From DATJFQ01 sp035495555 (lineage in GTDB: Bacteria; Acidobacteriota; Vicinamibacteria; Vicinamibacterales; 2-12-FULL-66-21): a stretch of 15,738 bases of DNA. The notes beneath the pieces were generated by a model. That model saw only the letters and a program-made list of their open reading frames with translations. It did no database searches and was not told the DNA's origin. The DNA is taken from NCBI GenBank assembly GCA_035495555.1, contig DATJFQ010000044.1, positions 1-15,738 on the forward strand, read 5' to 3'. Numbering within the stretch: the stretch's first letter is position 1; every line of letters begins with the position of its first letter. Shown piece after piece: positions 1-6,074 of this stretch. The translations under genes and the position numbers were made by a program.

Positions 1-1
1 C

Positions 2-1030
2 GAACAGATGCCGGCATTCTCGCTCGACTCGGGGTCCGTCGCGAAACTCTCGAGCGACGCGCGAGGTGCGTTGCGCGCGGATGCGGCGACGACTCTCGCG
101 AGCGTGTATCTGAACCTCGGAGTGCTGAGCGCGCAGGCGGGCCGGTTCTCGCGGGCATCAGACCTGATGCAGGAAGGGGCCGCACTGGATCCGGCGCTGC
201 CGAGCCTGCAGTACTCGCTTGGCGTCGTCTGTTTCAACGCGCAGCAGTACGACCGGGCGGCGCCCGCGCTCGAACGTGCGCTCGCGGCAGACCCGCAGAA
301 TGCGGATGCGCGCCGCATGCTTGCGCTCGCGTCGCTGCACACCCAGGCCTTCGCGCGGGCCGCAGAACTTCTTCGGAACGATCCCGAACTGCAACGCAAT
401 GCGTCGCTGCAGTACGCGTACGGCGTCGCGCTCGTCCACAGCGGGCATGCGACGGACGCCGAGCGTCTTTTCTCGTCGCTCCTCGCCTCGCACACCGATG
501 ATCCACAGCTCACGCTGCTGCTCGGTCAGGCGCGCGCAGAGCAGGGGGATTACGATGGAGCCGTCGCGACGCTGCAGCACGCCCTGGCGCTGAAGGCGGA
601 CCTCGCTGACGCGAATCGCACCATGGGCGTGATCTATATGAAGCAGGGGAAGCTGCCAGAGGCGGCCGCGGCGCTGCGCGCGGAACTCGCCTCGCACCCC
701 GACGATCTGGCGGCGCGATCCACGCTCGCGACGGTTCTCGACATGAGTGGCAACCAGGCGCAGGCGAGGGAGGAACTCGCGCGCGTGTTGCGCGCGCGCC
801 CGAACGACGCCGACGCACGGTACCTGCTGGGGAAGATTCTCCTGGCGGGCGGCTCGGCGACCGACGCCGTCGAGCACCTCGAGATCGCCGCGCGGCTCGC
901 GCCAAAGGACGCCAATATCCACTACCAGCTCGGGCAGGCGTATCAGAAGCTCGGACGCGCAGCCGACGCACAGAGGGAATTCGACCGGTTTCAGCAGCTG
1001 AAGGCGGACCGCCGCGGAGGAGGGTCGTGA
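2..1030 (+). CDS. TPR-repeat protein, 5' end outside window
   Basis: A helical tetratricopeptide-repeat scaffold, expected to bind other proteins; no enzymatic domain is visible. About nine consecutive ~34-residue units run to the C-terminus, with typical positions such as LGVVCFNAQQYDRAAPALERA, LGQARAEQGDYDGAVATL and LGQAYQKLGRAADAQREF (in-window Met numbering: units start near residues 25, 67, 101, 134, 168, 202, 236, 270 and 304). The first ATG is at position 8, but the frame is open to the window edge (GAA CAG precede it), no ribosome-binding site is visible, and this start gives no signal peptide, unlike the two downstream partners, so I treat the gene as 5'-partial. The stop overlaps the GTG start of the next gene, which implies an operon with translational coupling. 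The family is certain; the partner and process are unknown, although the downstream CRTAC1 protein is an obvious candidate partner. Confidence 0.85.
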   Translation, partial: EQMPAFSLDSGSVAKLSSDARGALRADAATTLASVYLNLGVLSAQAGRFSRASDLMQEGAALDPALPSLQYSLGVVCFNAQQYDRAAPALERALAADPQNADARRMLALASLHTQAFARAAELLRNDPELQRNASLQYAYGVALVHSGHATDAERLFSSLLASHTDDPQLTLLLGQARAEQGDYDGAVATLQHALALKADLADANRTMGVIYMKQGKLPEAAAALRAELASHPDDLAARSTLATVLDMSGNQAQAREELARVLRARPNDADARYLLGKILLAGGSATDAVEHLEIAARLAPKDANIHYQLGQAYQKLGRAADAQREFDRFQQLKADRRGGGS

Positions 1031-1965
1031 TCGCACCGTTGCTTTTCGTGGTGCTCCTGCAAGCCGGTTCGAAGCCCGCGCCGCAGTCAGCGGGCGAGCG
1101 CGCGGCGCTGCTCGCGCAAGCGGAGAACGCGATGAAGAGCGGGAACCGCGCAGACGCGAAACGGCTGTTTGGAACGGCCGCGGAGCGTTACCACTCGGTT
1201 ACTGCGCTGATGCAGCTCGCGAGGCTCGAGTCGGAAGAAGGCCACGGCACTGCCGCGATGCGCGCCCTGCGCGAAGCGCGCACGCTCGCGCCCAATTCGG
1301 AAGACGTGTTGACGGCGTTCTCTGAGGTCTCGCTCAAAATGCAGGCGCCGGTCTCGGCCATTCTCACGCTCGAAGCGTTGACGCGGATGTATCCCGACGA
1401 ACCCCGGCATCCGTACCTCCTCGGAGTCGCGCTGATGCGCGTCGGCGACGTGGTTGCTGCGATCGAGCCGCTCCGGAAAGCGAACGCGCTGGAGCCGGAT
1501 CGGCCGCTGACGCTCCTCGCGCTCGGGCTGGCGTACAACAGCCGAAAAGAGTATTCCGAGGCGCGCCCGCTGCTGCGGCGGGCCTTGGACCTCGAGCCGG
1601 AAAACGCGGATACGATGGCCGCACTCGCCGAAGCCGAGTCCGGTGTCGGAGATCTCGCAAGCGCGGAGCACGACGCCGCGCGCGCCATGCAGCGGGCGCC
1701 CGCGAACGCGACGGCCAACTTCGTGATTGGCGTCGTTCGAATGGCACAGGAGCGCTATGCGGAGGCCCGCGACGCGCTGCTCGCGGCAGCGGTCGCCGAC
1801 CCGGCATCGCCGAAAAGCGAGTATCAGTTGAGTCTCGTGTACGCGCGTCTGGGAGATCAGGCAGCCTCCGACGAGCACCGCACGTTGTACGAGCGCAAGC
1901 TGCGCGCCATCGAACAGGCGGTCGCCGCGCTGCATGCGCCCGCCACCGGCGGTGTCGCCAGATGA
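1027..1965 (+). CDS. exported TPR-repeat protein
   Basis: A second TPR protein of 312 residues. It starts with GTG at 1027 inside the upstream stop (GTGA overlap), preceded by GGAGGAG at 1017-1023, which supports this start. A short hydrophobic N-terminus (IAPLLFVVLLQAGS, residues 2-15) looks like a brief signal peptide or membrane anchor, followed by a charged linker. From about residue 57 to 300 there are roughly seven TPR units, for example LLGVALMRVGDVVAAIEPLR, ALGLAYNSRKEYSEARPLL and VIGVVRMAQERYAEARDALL. Its stop overlaps the next ATG (ATGA at 1962-1965), so three genes form one transcription unit. The likely role is a periplasmic or outer-surface protein-binding scaffold working with the adjacent propeller protein; this is inferred from context only. 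The N-terminal hydrophobic stretch is short, so export is likely but not certain. Confidence 0.85.
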   Translation: MIAPLLFVVLLQAGSKPAPQSAGERAALLAQAENAMKSGNRADAKRLFGTAAERYHSVTALMQLARLESEEGHGTAAMRALREARTLAPNSEDVLTAFSEVSLKMQAPVSAILTLEALTRMYPDEPRHPYLLGVALMRVGDVVAAIEPLRKANALEPDRPLTLLALGLAYNSRKEYSEARPLLRRALDLEPENADTMAALAEAESGVGDLASAEHDAARAMQRAPANATANFVIGVVRMAQERYAEARDALLAAAVADPASPKSEYQLSLVYARLGDQAASDEHRTLYERKLRAIEQAVAALHAPATGGVAR

Positions 1966-3638
1966 TCGGACGAGTCGCGCTGTCGATCGTGGCCGCGGCG
2001 CTTGCGCTGGCGCCGTCCCACTCTCCGGCCGCTCCGGAGCTGCTCTTCCGCGACATTGCCGCGCAGGCCGGTCTCACCTTCCGCCACCATGCGGCGCCCG
2101 AGAAGAAGTACATCGTCGAGTCGATGTCGGGTGGCGTCGCGATGTTCGATTACGACAACGACGGTCTTCCCGACTTGTACTTCGTCGATTCGCTCACGGT
2201 GGACACCGCGACGCATCCCGAGCTCGCGCGCAGCGCGCTCTATCGCAATCTCGGCGCCGGGCGCTTCGAGGACGTCACGGAGAAATCAGGGCTCGCGCAC
2301 CCGGGTTGGGGGATGGGCGTGTGCACGGCAGACGTGGACGGCGACGGATGGGAAGACGTCTACGTCACAGCGCTGGGCGGCAGCCACCTGTACCACAACA
2401 ATCACGACGGTACGTTCGCGGACGTCACGTCGGCGGCCGGCGTCGGCGTTCCCGGCTGGCCCGCGGGATGCGGGTTCGCCGACTACGATCACGATGGGCG
2501 TCTCGATCTGTTCGTCAGCCGCTACGTCAAGATCGATCTCGCCCACCTCCCCGAATTCGGCAAGGACAAGACGTGTCAGTATCGCGGGATCGCCGTGCAG
2601 TGCGGACCGCGCGGCCTCCCGGGCGAATCCGACGTCCTCTTTCACAACGACGGCAACGGCCACTTCACGGACGTGTCGGAAAAAGCCGGCGTTTCGGATC
2701 CACGCGGCTACTTCGGCCTTGGCGTCGCCTGGTTCGATGCCAACGGCGACGGGTGGCCCGACCTCTACGTGGCCAATGACTCGACGCCCAATTTCCTGTA
2801 CCTGAATCAGAAGGACGGCACGTTCAAGGAAAGCGCCTTCCCGTGGGGTGTGGCTGTCAGCGAGGACGGGGCCGAGCAGGGCGGCATGGGCGTCGCGCTC
2901 GGCGATTACGACCATACGGGCCGGCAAAGCATCTTCGTCACGAATTTCTCAGAGGAATACAACGATCTGTACCACCACGACGGCGACCACTTCACCGATG
3001 TGTCCTTCCGCTCGCGCACGGCGCCCGTGAGCCTTCCGTTCGTCGGCTGGGGGGATGCGTTCCTCGACTACGACAACGACACCTGGCCCGACATCCTCGT
3101 CGTCAACGGCCACGTGTATCCGCAGATGGATCAGGCGCGCTTCGGTGCCTCTGCCGGGTACCGACAACGCAAACTGCTCTTCCACAACAAGGGCGACGGC
3201 ACGTTCGACGAAGTGGCCGCCCGGTACGGCGCCGTGCTCACCGACGAGCACGTCAGCCGCGGCCTTGCCGTCGGGGATCTCGACAACGACGGACGCATCG
3301 ACGTCGCGATCAACGACCTCGACGGCGCGCCGCAGTTGCTGCACAACGAGATCGCCGAACGCGGCAACTGGTTGATCGTCGCGCTGAAGGGCGTCGCGCC
3401 CAACACCGGCGCGATCGGCGCGGAGATCACGGTCACGACACCAACCGGGCCTCGCACGGCTGTCGTCCAAAGCGGCGCGAGCTATATCTCGCAGAACGAC
3501 AAGCGCCAGCACTTCGGGCTGGGAACGGCGACCGAGGCGCAGATTTCGGTGAAGTGGCCGGACGGCCGGGTCAGCACGCAGTCGAACGTCAAAGCCAACC
3601 AGGTCGTGACGATTCAGCAGCCGGCCAAATCCAAGTAG
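1962..3638 (+). CDS. exported CRTAC1-family protein: FG-GAP/VCBS repeats with C-terminal ASPIC/UnbV domain
   Basis: A 558-residue secreted protein that probably folds as a calcium-binding beta-propeller. Residues 1-23 form a signal peptide. FG-GAP-like repeats carry calcium-loop motifs: DYDNDG 63-68, DVDGDG 124-129, DYDHDG 174-179, DANGDG 259-264, DYDHTG 315-320, DYDNDT 369-374 and DLDNDG 439-444, most followed by the usual hydrophobic strand such as PDLYF. The fifth and sixth are degenerate (HTG, NDT). A Cys pair at C205/C214 sits between blades in a CxxxGxxVxCGPRG segment that I recall as recurrent in this family. Residues ~480-545 match the ASPIC/UnbV domain (NTGAIGAEITV, SGASYISQNDKRQHFGLG, VKWPDG). 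No catalytic residues are evident; the family is associated with extracellular binding or adhesion. The start overlaps the upstream stop by ATGA, and no strong ribosome-binding site is visible, so translation is probably coupled. Confidence 0.92.
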   Translation: MIGRVALSIVAAALALAPSHSPAAPELLFRDIAAQAGLTFRHHAAPEKKYIVESMSGGVAMFDYDNDGLPDLYFVDSLTVDTATHPELARSALYRNLGAGRFEDVTEKSGLAHPGWGMGVCTADVDGDGWEDVYVTALGGSHLYHNNHDGTFADVTSAAGVGVPGWPAGCGFADYDHDGRLDLFVSRYVKIDLAHLPEFGKDKTCQYRGIAVQCGPRGLPGESDVLFHNDGNGHFTDVSEKAGVSDPRGYFGLGVAWFDANGDGWPDLYVANDSTPNFLYLNQKDGTFKESAFPWGVAVSEDGAEQGGMGVALGDYDHTGRQSIFVTNFSEEYNDLYHHDGDHFTDVSFRSRTAPVSLPFVGWGDAFLDYDNDTWPDILVVNGHVYPQMDQARFGASAGYRQRKLLFHNKGDGTFDEVAARYGAVLTDEHVSRGLAVGDLDNDGRIDVAINDLDGAPQLLHNEIAERGNWLIVALKGVAPNTGAIGAEITVTTPTGPRTAVVQSGASYISQNDKRQHFGLGTATEAQISVKWPDGRVSTQSNVKANQVVTIQQPAKSK

Positions 3639-3680
3639 CAGCGCGCTTCCCTATCACGCTGCTGTCGCCCGCCCACGACG

Positions 3681-3790
3681 GCATCTCGCCGAGGCCGCCG
3701 ACGTTCGCCGAGGACGCCCAGGCAGCGCGCGCGCACGCCTGCGCGCGGTTTTTCTCCGCGAACTCTTCGGTCCTCTCCGCTCTCCGCAAG
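3681..3790. repeat. degenerate ~10-base intergenic repeat units in opposite orientation around a GC hairpin
   Basis: The 183-base gap between two convergent operons has no convincing gene. Its right part shows a decayed tandem with a period close to 10: TTTCTCCGCG (3751-3760), AACTCTTCGG (3761-3770), TCCTCTCCGC (3771-3780) and TCTCCGCAAG (3781-3790). The left part holds related units in the opposite sense, GCCGAGG at 3688-3694 and GCCGAGGAC at 3707-3715, the complement reading GTCCTCGGC. The arms flank the GC hairpin at 3728-3747. The layout resembles small inverted intergenic elements built of short CTCCGCG-type units that I recall from other GC-rich soil bacteria; identity with any named family is not shown. 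Confidence 0.4.
3728..3753 (+). terminator. candidate intrinsic terminator of the TPR-CRTAC1 operon
   Basis: CGCGCGC (3728-3734) pairs perfectly with GCGCGCG (3741-3747) across the 6-base loop ACGCCT, followed by one G and five T (3749-3753). It lies 90 bases after the CRTAC1 stop and before the convergent deacetylase gene, where a terminator is expected. The T-run is short, and alternating GC DNA can form such a stem by chance, so confidence is moderate. Confidence 0.45.
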
Positions 3791-3821
3791 AATCGTACGT
3801 GTCGGTGAATGTCGCCGGGAT

Positions 3822-4739
3822 CTACTTGCGCAGTTGTCCCAGCTTTTGCCACGTCGTCAGCGTGAAATGCTGATCGCGGAGGAACTGCTGGAATCTCGCG
3901 CTCTTCACCATGTCGAAATCGTGCTGCCGCCACGCAGAGCCCCAGTTGGGATGATCCGCCGTCGCGCCCTGCATTTCGTCGGTGTCGTACCCGAGGTGGA
4001 CGATCAGCTGGTAGCTGCCGGGCGGAAGCCCGCTCAGCATTTTTTCGTACGCTGCCTCCCATTGATCGGGCGGCACACCCGGATCGATTTCGAACAGGCG
4101 ATCGATGAGCGCGTCCTGCTCGTCGTGCGTCCCCCACTGCGATTCCGCGCCTCCGCGTGCGCCGAGGCGTTCGAGCAGCACGGGAAGATCGTACGCGCGG
4201 CCGACACTCCGGTAGACGTCGAAGAACGCCGGCGTGTGGAACAGCGTCCCCATGTGCGAGTCGAGGTGCGTCAGTCGGATGCCGGCGGCCTTCGCGAAAT
4301 CGACCTGCGCGTGGAGCTCGCGTTCGACGTCCTTCGGCGATGCGTGCGCGACGGCGGCGTCCTCGTCGATCGGCATGTACCCATCCGCGCCGACCAGCGA
4401 CGGCACGGCCGAGCGGCCCGCAACCGGCCCCCACTTGAACGTCGTCCATTCGCTGTTCACGGCCAGATGGATCCCGAGATCCGCGTCCTGGTGCGCGCCC
4501 GCCCACGACGCGGCTTCGGGGAACCAGGGACAGGGGACGAGAATGCTGGCCGACGTGACCCAGCCGTGCTCGAGCGCTTCGATGATCGCGCGGTTCACCG
4601 CGTGTGACATGCCGAAATCATCGGCATGGATGATGAGCAGCCGCGCGTCCGCCGGGTAGCCGACGCGCTCTCGTGCCCTCCGCAGCGGCGCCGCGGCTGA
4701 GAGCGTCAGGAGCACCGCGACAACGGCTACAGCTCTCAT
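3822..4739 (-). CDS. exported YdjC/ChbG-type carbohydrate deacetylase
   Basis: A 305-residue member of the YdjC family (metal-dependent deacetylases acting on chito-oligosaccharides and similar N-acetyl sugars). A signal peptide is visible (hydrophobic residues 3-17, AAAP cleavage region), so it should act outside the cytoplasm; E. coli ChbG, in contrast, is cytoplasmic. Family motifs in order: IIHADDFGMSHAVN (36-49, metal-site acidic pair D40/D41), LGIHLAVNSEW (88-98, H91), RLTHLDSHMG (155-164, H158/H162), LIVHLGYD (245-252) and W-RQHDFD (270-276). All expected metal ligands are present. The start ATG overlaps the ROK stop (ATGA, 4736-4739) and has a strong AAGGAGG ribosome-binding site 8 bases upstream (complement of 4748-4754), so it is co-transcribed with the regulator but can initiate independently. 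Next to an exo-glucosaminidase, the best substrate guess is N-acetylated chito-oligosaccharide; other N-acetyl sugars remain possible. Confidence 0.88.
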   Translation of the reverse strand: MRAVAVVAVLLTLSAAAPLRRARERVGYPADARLLIIHADDFGMSHAVNRAIIEALEHGWVTSASILVPCPWFPEAASWAGAHQDADLGIHLAVNSEWTTFKWGPVAGRSAVPSLVGADGYMPIDEDAAVAHASPKDVERELHAQVDFAKAAGIRLTHLDSHMGTLFHTPAFFDVYRSVGRAYDLPVLLERLGARGGAESQWGTHDEQDALIDRLFEIDPGVPPDQWEAAYEKMLSGLPPGSYQLIVHLGYDTDEMQGATADHPNWGSAWRQHDFDMVKSARFQQFLRDQHFTLTTWQKLGQLRK

Positions 4740-5980
4740 TGGACCAACCTCCTTCGCTGCCCTCCACGCAACTGATGGCGCAGCGTGCGCTGTGCCTCGT
4801 GTGCGCCGACGAGCAGGCAGCCCGCCAGCGGCGCATCCTTCCCGAGCGCCGACAGCACGACCTCGAACGGCGTCCGCGCGATCTGCCGGAGGATCCGGCG
4901 GACCGCGTCGACGAGCGGACCGGGTTCCGCGAACATCGAACCGCCAAGCACCAGCACTGAGGGATCGATCGTTGCGCCGATCTGCGCGGCCGCCATCGCA
5001 ATCAGGGTGGCGGTCTCGTCGACCGCTTCGACCGCGCGGGCATCGCCGCGGGAGTATGCCTGCATCAGCGACGCGAACCAGCGGTCGGGCGGCTCAGCCC
5101 GCGCTGGATCCCATCGGCTGCGCAGCGCCTTCATGCCGGCAAGGCCTTCGAGGCAGCCGCGCGGGCCAACGTCGCCGCCAATATGTTCCGGCGACATGAC
5201 CATGGCGCCGACCTCGCCCGCCATGTAGTGATGGCCGTGGTGCAGCACGCCGTCGATGAGGATCGCCGCGCCGATGCCCGTGCCGACGAAGAGGAACACG
5301 CACGTTCGGTGATCGCGCGCGGCGCCGGTCGAGTGCTCGCCGAGGAGCGCGAGATTCACGTCGTTTTCGATCACGATGCCCGTGTTGATCCGCTCGCGCA
5401 GCAACGTTCTGAGAGGGACCGTGTTCCATCCGTGCAGGTTGGGTGCGTAGAGCACGGTTCCGCTGCTGAGGTCCACCGGGCCGGGAGCGCCCGCGACGAG
5501 CGACACCAGCCGTTTCTCGGGTGCCCCGGCCTCGGCAAGCAGGTCGCGCAAGGCGGACGTCATCTGTTCGACGAGGACGGCTGGTGGCACGTCGGTAGGA
5601 GTGTCGACGATGCGCGCGGCGAGCTGATGTCCCCGCAAGTCGCCAACCGCGAGGCGGGTCCGTGTCGGTCCCAGATCGATGCCTGCCACGAACCCGTGCC
5701 GGGCGTTGAACTCCATCAATGTCGGCCGCCGCCCTCCGCGCGAGGGCGCCGTGCCCAGATCGCTCAGCATCCCCTTGCTGATGAGATCGGTCGTCACGCT
5801 CCCGACCGTGGGCGCGGATAATCCGCTCGCCTGGATCAGTTCGGCGCGGGTAAACGTCCCAGGTTGATCGATCGCAATCCGCAGAACGCGATCGGCGTTC
5901 AAGGCCCGCAGGTGGGCCGCGTGCGTAGCTGTGGTTGGTTCACCTGCAGACCCACGGGTCGGACGGTGGCCGTGAGCCAT
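4736..5980 (-). CDS. ROK-family transcriptional regulator with degenerate zinc site
   Basis: A 414-residue NagC/XylR-like regulator. A winged helix-turn-helix occupies residues ~27-80 (FTRAELIQASGLSAPTVGSV, then GGRRPTL), followed by the ROK sugar-kinase-like domain: GIDLGPTRTRLAVGDLRG (100-117), the NLHGW segment (181-185), ENDVN with D207 at the kinase catalytic position (205-209), and the phosphate loop VGTGIGAAI (232-240). The usual zinc signature GH...CxCGxxGCxE is broken: positions read A259, G269, V271 and C276, so the His and two of three Cys are missing. It probably senses a sugar and controls both divergent operons. ATG at 5978-5980 is the best start: the N-terminal run up to LRALNADRVL is typical of this family, although the nearest purine-rich stretch (complement of 5995-6000) lies 14 bases away. 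Whether it retains any kinase activity cannot be judged. Confidence 0.9.
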   Translation of the reverse strand: MAHGHRPTRGSAGEPTTATHAAHLRALNADRVLRIAIDQPGTFTRAELIQASGLSAPTVGSVTTDLISKGMLSDLGTAPSRGGRRPTLMEFNARHGFVAGIDLGPTRTRLAVGDLRGHQLAARIVDTPTDVPPAVLVEQMTSALRDLLAEAGAPEKRLVSLVAGAPGPVDLSSGTVLYAPNLHGWNTVPLRTLLRERINTGIVIENDVNLALLGEHSTGAARDHRTCVFLFVGTGIGAAILIDGVLHHGHHYMAGEVGAMVMSPEHIGGDVGPRGCLEGLAGMKALRSRWDPARAEPPDRWFASLMQAYSRGDARAVEAVDETATLIAMAAAQIGATIDPSVLVLGGSMFAEPGPLVDAVRRILRQIARTPFEVVLSALGKDAPLAGCLLVGAHEAQRTLRHQLRGGQRRRLVQ

Positions 5981-6074
5981 TTCACTAAATTAGATCCTTT
6001 AACAAACTCTTGCAAACCGTTCAGGCTGACGCTACGCTCCGCCTCACGCGCCGCCGGGCGCCGGAGAATTCGAC
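5981..6074. promoter_or_regulatory. divergent promoter/operator region between regulator and glucosaminidase operon
   Basis: These 94 bases must hold the promoters of both operons. An AT-rich patch at about 5981-6017 stands out from GC-rich surroundings. It contains the perfect dyad CTAA-A-TTAG (5985-5993) and TTTAACAAACT (5998-6008), reminiscent of ROK/XylR operators, which are rich in ACTAA and AACAAACT. TTGCAA (6010-6015) is palindromic and could be a -35 on either strand: leftward with a 17-base spacer to TAATTT (complement of 5987-5992), rightward with a 17-base spacer to TACGCT (6033-6038). Both -10 boxes are weak, with 3 of 6 bases matching. The leftward assignment would start the transcript almost at the regulator ATG. 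GGAG at 6063-6066 is the glucosaminidase ribosome-binding site. Confidence 0.5.

Noticed and set aside
3639..3808. Continuation of a + strand frame through the convergent intergenic region (possible small gene)
   Set aside because: No ribosome-binding site with start, low-complexity Arg/Ala/Pro content, and the segment is better explained by repeats and a hairpin.
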